From: Candidatus Formimonas warabiya
GTDB lineage: Bacteria; Bacillota; Dehalobacteriia; Dehalobacteriales; Dehalobacteriaceae
Reading direction: 5' to 3'
DNA: 64,000 bases
Assembly: GCF_002777255.1 (NCBI RefSeq)
Contig: NZ_CP017634.1
Coordinates: 5,406,903-5,470,902, forward strand
Shown here: one piece after another, positions 47,266-55,269 of the stretch
Layout of the letters: each line of letters starts with the position of its first letter
How positions within the stretch are numbered: position 1 is the first letter of the stretch
Position numbers and translations under genes: made by a program
The notes under the pieces: generated by a model
Databases searched by the model: none
Seen by the model: only the letters and a program-made list of their open reading frames with translations
Told to the model about the DNA's origin: nothing

Positions 47266-47288
47266 AGCCCTTTGTGAGGGCTTTTTCT
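47266..47288 (+). terminator. Rho-independent terminator after amidase gene
   Basis: AGCCC-TTTGTGA-GGGCT followed by TTTTTCTG; imperfect outer arms ATACTCTC / GAGAGGGTAT extend the stem. Confidence 0.8.
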
Positions 47289-47400
47289 GTGCTCACGAGA
47301 GGGTATGGCAACATTTAACAGTAGGATCCAAGCCCATATTCCACTATAATCAAAATGATAGCGGCTGAGACAGGGGCACAGCCCATACTAATTAGAATGG

Positions 47401-48561
47401 ATGGTGGAATGGGTGAGAGAGGGCAAAAAATATGCGCAGAAGGTAAAACTGTTGCTTCTTAGTCTGGTTTTAGGTATCGCCGTACTGGGAATATTCTTTA
47501 CATATCAAAGTCAAGGGATAAAGAACCCGGGCCCGGGGGACAAGCCTGTGCAAACGATCAAGCCTGGGGAAATTATCAAGACTGCCGTACAGCCTACCGT
47601 AAAAGCGGAAGCGAAAGAAAACCCGGAAAAAGCGACGGAGCAGAAAAATGCCGTTGATACAGGGACAGAGGAAAAGTCAGTTCCCAGAAAAACAACGGAT
47701 CTAGCTTCCCGGGCCACACCTGTGAAACAGGAGCATACGGCGGGAACGGAAAGTAATGAGAAAACATCTGCCAGTCAGGAGAAAGTGGAGACGAAACCGG
47801 AGCAAAGTCAGTCGCTGCCAACTGCGGAGAAAGCTGCGACTGATCCGGAGCAAAATCAGCCGGCCCCGGCATCGCAAGCTACCCCATCTCAAGCCCCGGC
47901 ACCGCAAACCTCAAACGATGACACCACTTTAAACAGTTATGTTCTGGATGTGATCGATACCTATGCCGGAGGGTATTATCCTTATTTGCTCAATGATGAT
48001 TATGCAAATTATAACGGTGTGACAGAAAATCTTTACTATCAGGGGAAAGTGCTTTTAAAGGCTGATCCCGGCGGAAGCAAGGCTTCCTTTTGTTCCGGCA
48101 TTACCTTTGAAGTGTTTTTTAAAGCCATGCAGAATCGCAATATAGAGCTGGGTTTGAGCCCGGATGATTTTAACGGCATGTCTTTTGACCAACTGTTTGA
48201 TTTTGCCCTCACCTGGTATGCCGCCACTGGCAATAAAGAAACAAGCAATGTGAGCATTGCGGTAGAAAAATACGGCATAGGCAAACGGATTACCGATTTG
48301 GAAGATGCCAGGGCCGGGGATTTTATCGACGTTTCACGGGAAAATTATACGGGGCATACTGCTGTTTTTCTCAACTGGCTGAGAGATCAAAATGGCCGCA
48401 TTATCGGCTTTAAATACTGGTCCAGTCAAGAATCAACGAAAGGGATCAGTTATAAAGAAGAATACTTTAATGTCACGGACAGCAATGGGCGAAAGTACGG
48501 CACCGTCATGAGGGATACGGTTAATATCGCCCGTGTTTCTGCGGTAGGAGATTATCAGTAA
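47401..48561 (+). CDS. Membrane-anchored cell-wall-type papain-fold (NlpC/P60 or CHAP-like) protein
   Basis: 386 residues: one N-terminal membrane helix (about 16-36), a low-complexity Lys/Glu/Thr/Pro/Gln linker (about 40-175, with repeats such as TPSQAPAPQ) and a C-terminal domain (about 180-380). Possible catalytic residues are Cys in SKASFCSGITFEVFF and His in NYTGHTAVFLNW, as in papain-like peptidoglycan hydrolases. The length and order suit a surface enzyme reaching through the wall. The family is not certain. Confidence 0.6.
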   Translation: MVEWVREGKKYAQKVKLLLLSLVLGIAVLGIFFTYQSQGIKNPGPGDKPVQTIKPGEIIKTAVQPTVKAEAKENPEKATEQKNAVDTGTEEKSVPRKTTDLASRATPVKQEHTAGTESNEKTSASQEKVETKPEQSQSLPTAEKAATDPEQNQPAPASQATPSQAPAPQTSNDDTTLNSYVLDVIDTYAGGYYPYLLNDDYANYNGVTENLYYQGKVLLKADPGGSKASFCSGITFEVFFKAMQNRNIELGLSPDDFNGMSFDQLFDFALTWYAATGNKETSNVSIAVEKYGIGKRITDLEDARAGDFIDVSRENYTGHTAVFLNWLRDQNGRIIGFKYWSSQESTKGISYKEEYFNVTDSNGRKYGTVMRDTVNIARVSAVGDYQ

Positions 48562-48631
48562 GCCAAACCGGCAAAAGTAGTTGTATTTTGTAATTGATTG
48601 ATATAAAATAAAATAACAAATGAATATCAGA

Positions 48632-48790
48632 TTTTAGGTGCCTATCAAGGGAGAATAGGGAAACCGGTGCAATTCCGGTGCGGATCCGCCGCTGTAATCG
48701 GAGACGAATCCCCGTAATGCCACTGCCTGGTGATTGCCAGGCGGGAAGGTGTGGGAGGAGGATGACACGAGAGCCAGAAGACCTGCCTTA
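48632..48790 (+). ncRNA. Cobalamin riboswitch 1
   Basis: AdoCbl-type aptamer: AGGTGC near the 5' end, GGGAATAGGGAA-like core (GGGAGAATAGGGAAACCGGTG), CCGCCGCTGTAATCGGAG, and B12 box GAGCCAGAAGACCTGCCT. An expression platform follows, with a TCACC..GGTGA hairpin exposing AAAGGAG in its loop and then a terminator (48848-48886). It leads to cbiQ-cbiO. Confidence 0.95.
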
Positions 48791-48847
48791 AATATAAGTT
48801 ATCACCAAAGGAGATTGGTGAGACTTATTTATGAAAGGATGTTTTGG

Positions 48848-48886
48848 ATTCCCCTTGGCTGGAAGGCGAGGGGAATTTTTTATTTG
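48848..48886 (+). terminator. Riboswitch 1 terminator
   Basis: ATTCCCCT and AGGGGAAT pair with a 13-nt loop, followed by TTTTTATTT. Likely the OFF-state terminator of the cobalamin riboswitch. Confidence 0.85.
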
Positions 48887-48988
48887 GCTAAGAATAACTT
48901 GGCGCAGATCGGAGGTGAACATATCGACCAGGATTCATAGGCTGTGAGATGGGGTGCAAAAAACGAACGCAAAGGCGAGGGAAAGATC

Positions 48989-49753
48989 ATGTTTTATGTG
49001 GATCAATTTGTTTATTCAAATAAAATGCGAACGGCTCATCCCGCAGAGAAGTTTGCCTTTGCCATGGTTACTTTGGGGATTTGTTTGATGGTGAAAAAGC
49101 CGCTGATAAACTTTATCATTATCGCCATGATGCTGGGTTTGCTGATATTTAGGGCCCGGATCCCCGGGAAGGTTGTTCTAAAATTGATGCTGATGCCTTT
49201 GAGCTTTTTGCTGATTGGCGTGCTTACTGTGGCGGTTGTAATCAGTTCAAATCATACCGGTATGTTAGCTAGTCTGACAGTAGGGCATTTTTATTTGGGC
49301 GTAACGGAGAACAGTCTCAACCTGGCTTGGTCTATTTTGCTGCGGGCATTGAGTTCTGTGACGTGTTTATACTTTCTTGCTCTAACCGTGCCGATGATAG
49401 AATTGATTTATGTGCTGCAAAGACTTAAAGTACCGGCGATCTGTATCGAGTTGATGATGCTGATGTACCGGTTCATTTTTGTTTTTGTGGAAACGGCATT
49501 CAACATTTATACCGCTCAGTCCTCCCGCTGGGGTTATTGTAATTTTAAACGGTCGATCCATTCATTTGGGGTTCTTTTTGGAAACCTGTGTCAGAAAGTT
49601 TTTTTTAAAACAAAATCCTTATATGATTGCTTATTATCCAGAGGCTATGAAAATGAGCTCAAGGTGATAAATCCCCAGTATCGGTTTTCCCTGGTGAATA
49701 TTGCTGTCTTTAGTTTCATAGACCTGGGATTGATTATTTTTGCGTTAATTTAG
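48989..49753 (+). CDS. cbiQ: CbiQ/EcfT-type transmembrane component of an ECF cobalt/vitamin transporter
   Basis: About 254 residues with five to six membrane helices and the coupling motif of EcfT proteins: LYDCLLSRGYENE (A-R-G-like). MFYVDQFVYSNKMRTAHPAEKFAF is a CbiQ-like start. ATG 48989 follows GGCGAGGGAAAG. In most genomes cbiQ follows cbiM and cbiN; here neither is present between the riboswitch and cbiQ, so the substrate-specific subunit must be encoded elsewhere. Confidence 0.88.
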   Translation: MFYVDQFVYSNKMRTAHPAEKFAFAMVTLGICLMVKKPLINFIIIAMMLGLLIFRARIPGKVVLKLMLMPLSFLLIGVLTVAVVISSNHTGMLASLTVGHFYLGVTENSLNLAWSILLRALSSVTCLYFLALTVPMIELIYVLQRLKVPAICIELMMLMYRFIFVFVETAFNIYTAQSSRWGYCNFKRSIHSFGVLFGNLCQKVFFKTKSLYDCLLSRGYENELKVINPQYRFSLVNIAVFSFIDLGLIIFALI

Positions 49754-49764
49754 GAGGCCGGATC

Positions 49765-50610
49765 ATGCCTGAATATATTTTAGAAGCAGAAAACCTGGAA
49801 TTTTCTTATATGGATGGCACAACTGCGATCAGAAACTTATCCTTAAAATTAGAGAAAGGGAAAAAATATGCGGTGGTAGGGAATAACGGGGCCGGAAAAT
49901 CAACACTTTTTTTACACTTTAACGGTGTGCACCGGCCGGCGAAGGGGAACATCAAATATAAAGGTGAAGTTGTCAATTACAGCCACAAAAGATTGAAAGA
50001 GCTGCGCAAAAATGTAGGTGTGGTATTTCAGGATCCGGACAACCAGCTTTTTTCGGCCAGTGTCTACCAGGACATTTCATTTGGTCCGGTGAATCTGGGC
50101 TGGCCGGAAGAAAAAATCCGGGCTAAGGTGGAACAAGCCTTGAAAAGAACGGGCACCTGGGATTTTAAAGACAAGCCCACCCATTTTCTCAGTCACGGAC
50201 AGAAAAAAAGGGTGGCCATTGCCGGTATCTTAGCGATGGAACCGGAGGTTATTTTTTTGGACGAACCCACAGCCGGTTTGGATCCCTTTTATTGTACCGA
50301 AATGATGCAACTACTGGATGATTTTAACCAAATGGGTGCTACTTTGATTTTGTCCAGCCATGATTTGAACGAAGTATATGCCTGGGCAGACTATATTTTT
50401 GTGATGAACAGCGGTGAAATCATTGCCGAAGGATTACCGGAGGAAATATTTCGCAATGCCCAGGTATTAAAAACAGCAAATCTGGGAAAACCATGGGTTC
50501 TGGAGGTCTTTGACGAATTGGTAAAAAACAAGGCGCTTAAAGAACAAACTTCCGTTCCCAGAAAAAAGGACCAGTTGTTGGATTTATTCTCCCAATTTCA
50601 GGTGATCTAG
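49765..50610 (+). CDS. cbiO: CbiO/EcfA-type ATPase of the ECF transporter
   Basis: 281 residues: Walker A GNNGAGKST (about 39-47), Q-loop FQDPDNQLFSASVYQD (the hallmark of ECF ATPases), signature LSHGQKKR and Walker B VIFLDEP. It starts 11 bases after cbiQ with AGGAGG. It energises the ECF importer under cobalamin riboswitch control. Confidence 0.92.
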   Translation: MPEYILEAENLEFSYMDGTTAIRNLSLKLEKGKKYAVVGNNGAGKSTLFLHFNGVHRPAKGNIKYKGEVVNYSHKRLKELRKNVGVVFQDPDNQLFSASVYQDISFGPVNLGWPEEKIRAKVEQALKRTGTWDFKDKPTHFLSHGQKKRVAIAGILAMEPEVIFLDEPTAGLDPFYCTEMMQLLDDFNQMGATLILSSHDLNEVYAWADYIFVMNSGEIIAEGLPEEIFRNAQVLKTANLGKPWVLEVFDELVKNKALKEQTSVPRKKDQLLDLFSQFQVI

Positions 50611-50635
50611 GGGATGATTTTTTATTGTACTATTA

Positions 50636-50654
50636 ATATCCCCTCCGGGGGGAA
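50636..50654. promoter_or_regulatory. Candidate CsoR-type operator
   Basis: ATATCCCCTCCGGGGGGAA is a GC-tract pseudo-palindrome flanked by AT, resembling CsoR/RcnR-family operators (TACCC-N-GGGGTA). It lies 12 bases before the csoR-like start, fitting autoregulation. Confidence 0.45.
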
Positions 50655-50666
50655 GGGAGGTGAATG

Positions 50667-50930
50667 ATGTCCGCCCATAAAAAAACCAAAGAAGTAATCG
50701 ACCGGCTCTCGAGAATTGAGGGTCATGTCCACGGCATCAAAAATATGGTGGAAACAGGTAAGGAATGTGAAGATGTGCTGATTCAAATTGCAGCTGTGCA
50801 AGCTGCTTTAAGAAAAGCAGCCAATATCATTTTTACCGACCATTTAGAGCACTGCATTTATGATGCTCTGAAAGAAGATAAAGAAGAAGTACTGGAAAAA
50901 CTGAAGAAAGCTTTGGAAACAATCTATTAA
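50667..50930 (+). CDS. csoR: CsoR/RcnR/FrmR-family metal-sensing repressor
   Basis: About 87 residues, all-helical: KKTKEVIDRLSRIEGHVHGIKNMVETGKECEDVLIQIAAVQAAL. The ligands C (in GKECED), H and C (in FTDHLEHCIYD) reproduce the Cys-His-Cys fingerprint of Cu(I)-sensing CsoR rather than the His-rich RcnR set. It is followed by a small membrane protein and a P1B ATPase, the usual efflux target. GGGAGG lies 6 bases before the ATG. Confidence 0.88.
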   Translation: MSAHKKTKEVIDRLSRIEGHVHGIKNMVETGKECEDVLIQIAAVQAALRKAANIIFTDHLEHCIYDALKEDKEEVLEKLKKALETIY

Positions 50931-50948
50931 GAAAGGGGAGGCATTGAG

Positions 50949-51068
50949 ATGCACGAGGGGAATCACGGTATGTTTGATGAGGGAACCCACTTTAATTCTC
51001 TTAAAATTATTGCCGGGGTCGTTGTAGTGATCTTGATCGGCGTTTTTGTCGCCTGGAAATTTTTTTAA
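50949..51068 (+). CDS. 39-residue His-rich single-helix membrane protein
   Basis: Starts MHEGNHGMFDEGTHFNSL: three His in the first 14 residues plus acidic residues, then one membrane helix (about 20-37, IIAGVVVVILIGVFVAW) and a KFF end. AAGGGGAGG precedes the ATG. It sits 18 bases after csoR and just before the P1B ATPase. No family recognised; its position suggests a small metal-binding accessory subunit or modulator of the ATPase. Confidence 0.65.
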   Translation: MHEGNHGMFDEGTHFNSLKIIAGVVVVILIGVFVAWKFF

Positions 51069-51153
51069 CTGATGAAAAACCAGCTTTAAACATGGTTGAC
51101 GAGAAGGTAAATGAAAAAAGGGGTAGATTCTCTTGTATGAAGGTAACCAAGAA

Positions 51154-53070
51154 ATGAGAGCACAACCGCATGATGTTGTCCTTGTCCATGGGAAAGCAGC
51201 CTACACCCTTGGTAGGTGGAGCCGGTATAAAAAACTTATTTTTCCCGTCCTGCTGTTCGTGGCAATTATTGTAAGCGCCTTGTGGGGCAAGAAAAATAGC
51301 GCGGGTTTTGATTTCGCCTTATTCCCGATGCTGGTAGGAGGCGGGTATATTATCTGGTCTACCCTGGTCGCCGTATTAGAAACAAGAAAGATTACTGCAG
51401 GTGTCATGGTTGTGCTGGCTTTAGTGGGAACAGCCTATGTCGGGGAGTATCTAGCCGGAGCGATTGTGGCTTTTATGATGATTGCCGGTGAATTATTGGA
51501 AGATATCACCCTGGACAGAACGAGGCATGCGCTGCGAGAAATTGTTAAATTAGTGCCCAGCCTGGCTCAAGTAAAAAAAGAGGATGGCTTTAAAGCGATT
51601 CCTGTGGAACATGTTCAGATCGGAGATATTGTTCTGGTAAAGTCTGGAGAGCGTATTCCCATTGATGGAGAAATTGTCAAGGGTCAGGCCGCGATCAATG
51701 AATCCTCTCTGACCGGTGAATCCTTACCTGTTGACAAATCGGTTGGGGATAAAGCCTTTGTAGGTACTTTGAACGAAAACGGTGTGCTGGAAATTAAAAC
51801 GGAAAAGATTGGCCAAAATACCACTCTGGGACGGATTATCACGATTATCCGGGAGGCTCAGGAAAAAAAAGGAGCTATTCAAAAAACGGCGGATAAATTT
51901 GCCCGGTATTTTACGCCTGTTATTTTGGGGATTTGTGTTCTGGTCTGGGGTTTCACCCATGATTTGTTCCGGGTAATGTCCGTATTGGTCATTGCCTGCC
52001 CCTGTGCCTTAGTCCTGGCTACTCCTACCGCAGTTGTGGCCAGTGTGGGGAACGCCGCCCGCCGGGGAGGCGTGATTAAGGGGGGAGTTACTTTAGAAGG
52101 TGCCGGAAAAGTTACTGCTGTGTGCCTAGACAAAACAGGGACTGTCACAGAAGGCAATATAAAAGTGGTGGAAGTGGTATCCTTTTCTTCCCTGACAAAG
52201 GAGGACATATTGCAAAAAGCTGCGGTTGGGGAAAAATTTTCCCAACATCCCATTGGGAGAGCGATTAGGGAATATGCCATGGCTTCGGGCTTGACGGACA
52301 TTCCTGATGCAGAGGATTTCAGGATGCTGTATGGCCGGGGCGTACAAGCGACCTACCAGGATTCCCTGATTGAGGTCTCTAACAGCAAAGCATTAGAACA
52401 CCAAAAAAAACAGAGTGATCCTGCGATCCATACTTTTATTAAAGATCAAGAGCAAAAAGGACGTACTGCCCTGCTTGTCATTGTCAATCAGGAAATTGTG
52501 GGCGGAATCTCTGTAGCAGATACCATTCGCCAGGATGCCAAAGTGATGGTAGCACAACTGGGGCAGATCGGCATCAAGAAAATTTTCCTGTTGACGGGTG
52601 ATAATGAGGAAACCGCCCGTACCATCGCCGGTGAAGCCGGTATTACCCATTTTAGGGCGAATCTGCTGCCGGAAGATAAGCTGCATGTAATTCAGGAGTT
52701 ACAAGCGCAAGGCGAAGTGGTGGCGATGGTAGGCGATGGGGTTAATGACGCGCCGGCTTTAATGCTGTCCGATGTCGGTATTGCCATGGGGGTTATCGGC
52801 ACGGATGTAGCTATTGAAGCATCGGACATTGCTCTCCTCTCGGAAAACCTTTTAATGGTTCCGGAAATTTTGAGTTTAAGCCGCAGGACGCTAAGGTTGA
52901 TTAAACAGAATATTGCCGTTTTTGCCGTGGGCGTAAACTTAATCGGTGTTGCTCTGGCAAGTTCCGGGATGCTTACCCCCATCGTAGGGGCGGTGATTCA
53001 CAATTTGGCCTCATTTATGGTCGTAAGCAATTCCGCCAGGCTGTTGACATATAGATATGAACATCGATGA
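51154..53070 (+). CDS. Heavy-metal P1B-type ATPase without N-terminal metal-binding domain
   Basis: About 638 residues: two N-terminal helices followed by the A domain (TGES near 189), CPCALV in membrane segment 6 (about 282-284), phosphorylation DKTGTVTEG (about 326), the HP locus QHPIG and GDGVNDAPAL. There is no HMA/CxxC domain. The last helices read IVGAVIHNLASFMVVSNSARLL, unlike the Cu- or Zn-type endings I know, so the ion is unclear (CtpC-like Mn, Cu or another). ATG 51154 is preferred over TTG 51133. CsoR upstream argues for copper. Confidence 0.88.
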   Translation: MRAQPHDVVLVHGKAAYTLGRWSRYKKLIFPVLLFVAIIVSALWGKKNSAGFDFALFPMLVGGGYIIWSTLVAVLETRKITAGVMVVLALVGTAYVGEYLAGAIVAFMMIAGELLEDITLDRTRHALREIVKLVPSLAQVKKEDGFKAIPVEHVQIGDIVLVKSGERIPIDGEIVKGQAAINESSLTGESLPVDKSVGDKAFVGTLNENGVLEIKTEKIGQNTTLGRIITIIREAQEKKGAIQKTADKFARYFTPVILGICVLVWGFTHDLFRVMSVLVIACPCALVLATPTAVVASVGNAARRGGVIKGGVTLEGAGKVTAVCLDKTGTVTEGNIKVVEVVSFSSLTKEDILQKAAVGEKFSQHPIGRAIREYAMASGLTDIPDAEDFRMLYGRGVQATYQDSLIEVSNSKALEHQKKQSDPAIHTFIKDQEQKGRTALLVIVNQEIVGGISVADTIRQDAKVMVAQLGQIGIKKIFLLTGDNEETARTIAGEAGITHFRANLLPEDKLHVIQELQAQGEVVAMVGDGVNDAPALMLSDVGIAMGVIGTDVAIEASDIALLSENLLMVPEILSLSRRTLRLIKQNIAVFAVGVNLIGVALASSGMLTPIVGAVIHNLASFMVVSNSARLLTYRYEHR

Positions 53071-54280
53071 CGCATTTTCAAAAAACGAGAACTTCATCAG
53101 ACAAGAGCTTCTCTTTCATCTCCCAAACTTGATTCGGATGGATACCAGAACAAGCGTGAAGAGAGAAATCGTCGCTGCGGAATATCTAAAAAAGCAGCTT
53201 GCAGAGGTAGGTATTGAGGCAGGAATTGTCGAGCCCCTGGCCGGGAAGGGAAGTATGATTGCTTTCCTTCCCGGAACCGGTTCTTTACCTCCCTTACTTC
53301 TGCTGTCTCATTTAGATACCGCTGATTGGCAAGAAGCCGATTGGTCTTATCCTCCCCTGAGCGGACAATTTTGTGCTGATTCTATTTGGGGCCGCGGTGC
53401 CATAGACTGCAAGGGACTTACATCTGTCTGGCTAACGATATTTAAATTAATTAAAATATTAGGGTTAATTCCCCAAAGAACAATTATCTTTGCCGCTACA
53501 GCCGACGAAGAGTCCGGGGGTTACTGGGGAACACAATGGATTTTGGAACACACAACCTTGTTGAAAAATATCGGTTATGTCCTAAGTGAAGGAGGAGGCT
53601 ATGCCGTCAAGTTCGGGAAGCGTAAATTTTTTACTTGCCAAACCGGTGAGAAGGGTTTAATCCAAGTAAAAGCAAGTCAGGCGGCTGGAATAAAAAAAAC
53701 ACTGCGTCAAGAATTACGGTATCCTCATTCGCCTTCTAGGGAAATGTTTGTGAAAAATGTGCTATCGGGTCAAAATGTTATTTATCGTTTATTGTCTTTA
53801 CACCCTTTATGGAGAGAAAAAATACTATCCTGGTTGCAGGATAGAAATGTGAGTAAAATGGATATCCATGCGTTCTTAAGTCCGATCATAAATTGTGCCG
53901 GCGATTCTCCTTCTACAAGGTGGCTGCGTATTTCGCCGAGGGTAAACGAGCAGCATTTGCGGGACTTATGCTTGGAATGGGAGAGTTGTTGCATTTTTGA
54001 GCCGCCGACTGAATCCTCTCTCGATACAGAACTATTTCAGTTGATCCAAACTGTGACCAAAGAGGATCATCCTTCGTCTGACATTTTACCTTATATCACA
54101 CCGGGGTATAGCGATAACAGGTTTTTTAGGAAGCGAGGGATTCCTACCTATGGTTTTTTCCCTTTGGATGATTTATCCCCGATCACTACGATGCATCAAG
54201 CCAATGAAAGAATCTGTGTCCCCTCTTTGGTAAAATCAGTCCGAATATTATTATCTTTAATCCAGCGGTTTGCTCTATAA
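53057..54280 (+). CDS. M20-family metallopeptidase / deacylase
   Basis: 407 residues: LLLLSHLDTADWQEADW (first metal His-x-Asp), WGRGAIDCKG (bridging Asp), AATADEESGGYWGTQW (catalytic Glu-Glu) and a C-terminal STMHQANER-like TTMHQANERICV (last His). These are the metal and catalytic residues of M20 (ArgE/DapE/carboxypeptidase G2). It overlaps the P-type ATPase by 14 bases, so it belongs to that transcript. Substrate unknown. Confidence 0.88.
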   Translation: MNIDDAFSKNENFIRQELLFHLPNLIRMDTRTSVKREIVAAEYLKKQLAEVGIEAGIVEPLAGKGSMIAFLPGTGSLPPLLLLSHLDTADWQEADWSYPPLSGQFCADSIWGRGAIDCKGLTSVWLTIFKLIKILGLIPQRTIIFAATADEESGGYWGTQWILEHTTLLKNIGYVLSEGGGYAVKFGKRKFFTCQTGEKGLIQVKASQAAGIKKTLRQELRYPHSPSREMFVKNVLSGQNVIYRLLSLHPLWREKILSWLQDRNVSKMDIHAFLSPIINCAGDSPSTRWLRISPRVNEQHLRDLCLEWESCCIFEPPTESSLDTELFQLIQTVTKEDHPSSDILPYITPGYSDNRFFRKRGIPTYGFFPLDDLSPITTMHQANERICVPSLVKSVRILLSLIQRFAL

Positions 54281-54363
54281 ATATTATGGGAAAATGATAT
54301 TTTGGGGTTGCTTTCTGTTCTATAGTATGCTAGACTAACCGTAACAACTGAATATCAAAAATG

Positions 54364-54527
54364 CTTAGGTGCTTTTTGATCGAGATTGATCAAAGGAGAA
54401 TAGGGAACCAGGTGAGAGTCCTGGACGGTCGCGCCACTGTATGCGGGGAGCTGTTTTCATAAATCCACCGGATATGCCGGGAAGGAGAAAACAAACACTG
54501 ATCCGTAAGTCAGGAGACCTGCCTAAT
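54364..54527 (+). ncRNA. Cobalamin riboswitch 2 (no adjacent gene)
   Basis: TTAGGTGCTTTTTGATC, GGAGAATAGGGAACCAGGTG, CGGTCGCGCCACTGTATGCGGGGAG and the B12 box GTCAGGAGACCTGCCT give a full aptamer. Its own terminator follows at 54590. The next gene (cobO, 55270) is about 740 bases away across hairpins and a repeat, so this switch looks orphaned. Confidence 0.93.
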
Positions 54528-54589
54528 GCATGGGTTGGGTGAATACCTTTCGCAGGAAAAGGGGTGCCTGGTTTATATTTTGGAAATTA

Positions 54590-54625
54590 CCTCATTTTCT
54601 TTTGTAGAAAGTGGGGTTTTTTTAA
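54590..54625 (+). terminator. Riboswitch 2 terminator
   Basis: ACCTCATTTTC and GAAAGTGGGGT (wobble pairs) followed by TTTTTTT. A TACCTTTCGCAGGAAAAGG segment between aptamer and terminator is shared with riboswitch 3. Confidence 0.85.
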
Positions 54626-54650
54626 TTGCTTCAATTTTGTCCATTCATTA

Positions 54651-54708
54651 GATACCTCCTTTCTTGGTAGTTCGGCCGGTTGCCTACCGGCCGAGGTACA
54701 CTTTTTTT
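54651..54708 (+). repeat. GGCCGG hairpin element 1
   Basis: CCTCCTTT, then GTAGTTCGGCCGGT-loop-ACCGGCCGAGGTAC, then TTTTTTT. First of five similar GC-rich hairpins between 54.6 and 55.9 kb; it could act as a terminator. Confidence 0.65.
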
Positions 54709-54767
54709 GACACCCGGCTATTTTGAGAATGATCATTTAAATTTGCCATAAAACACAACTCCTTTAT

Positions 54768-54813
54768 TTTACGATGCCCGGCCTAAATCGGGCCGGGCAG
54801 CACCATTTTTTGT
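54768..54813 (+). repeat. GGCCGG hairpin element 2 (divergent)
   Basis: CTCCTTT, then TGCCCGGCC-TAAATCG-GGCCGGGCA, then CACCATTTTTT. Same layout as the other four but a different stem sequence. Confidence 0.55.
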
Positions 54814-54842
54814 GTCCATCGGATAAATACGGCAAGATTTTT

Positions 54843-54973
54843 AACCTGACTAACTTGGCGTAAGTCTCCTGCCTCTTTAGGCGGGAGTCCAACGCCAACT
54901 AAGTCATGCATTTGCAGTTCTAAAATTCAGATGGAGTAAAAGAATCTCCATTTGAATTAAGAACTTGCTTCAA
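54843..54973. repeat. Nested modular palindromic repeat, copy C
   Basis: Nearly identical to copy B (27619): AACCTGACTAACTTGGCG, CTCCTGCC..GGCGGGAG stem, CGCCAACTAAGTCATGCAT and the GCAGTTCTAA-[ATTCAGATGGAG hairpin]-TTAAGAACTTGC cassette. It lies in the gene-free 54281-55269 stretch, which otherwise holds riboswitch 2 and the GGCCGG hairpins. Confidence 0.85.
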
Positions 54974-54992
54974 TTTTACCTTTTGCGGTCCC

Positions 54993-55040
54993 CTTTCTTT
55001 GTGGTAGCTCGGCCGGTGTCATGCCGGCCGGGATACATTC
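54993..55040 (+). repeat. GGCCGG hairpin element 3
   Basis: CTTTCTTTGTGGTAGCTCGGCCGG-TGTCATG-CCGGCCGGGATACATTC. Same core as elements 1, 4 and 5. Confidence 0.6.
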
Positions 55041-55110
55041 TTCCGGGGTCATGGCAGAAGGGAAAGTTCCTTTGGGGATATAAATGGTTTTTAAGCTTTG
55101 CCCTTCCAAA

Positions 55111-55171
55111 GAATACCTCCTTTACTTTTTAGTAGTTCGGCCGGGCAATACCCGGCCGGGGTACATTTTTT
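55111..55171 (+). repeat. GGCCGG hairpin element 4
   Basis: ATACCTCCTTTAC, then AGTAGTTCGGCCGGG-CAATA-CCCGGCCGGGGTACA, then TTTTTTCTG. It is about 100 bases before the cobO start. Confidence 0.65.
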
Positions 55172-55269
55172 CTGTCCGGGTCAATGCCAACCGTGCCGGC
55201 AGGACAGGGAAGGAAGTATGGAAAAGCAGGACCAGACAGTATTTTGGAAATAAGGAGGCCGGACAGATA

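Noticed and set aside
47300..47400. Possible riboswitch upstream of the papain-fold wall protein
   Set aside because: The GCGGCTGAGACAGGGGCACAGCCC segment did not match the conserved core of ydaO, c-di-GMP or other riboswitches I could recall.
48734..48940. Open frame of 68 codons starting within riboswitch 1
   Set aside because: It lies across the aptamer and terminator, and any start inside it is explained by the structured RNA.
55084..55269. In-frame extension of cobO to 241 residues
   Set aside because: It runs through GGCCGG hairpin element 4 and has no ribosome site. The 179-residue version starting at 55270 has AAGGAGG and the family length.
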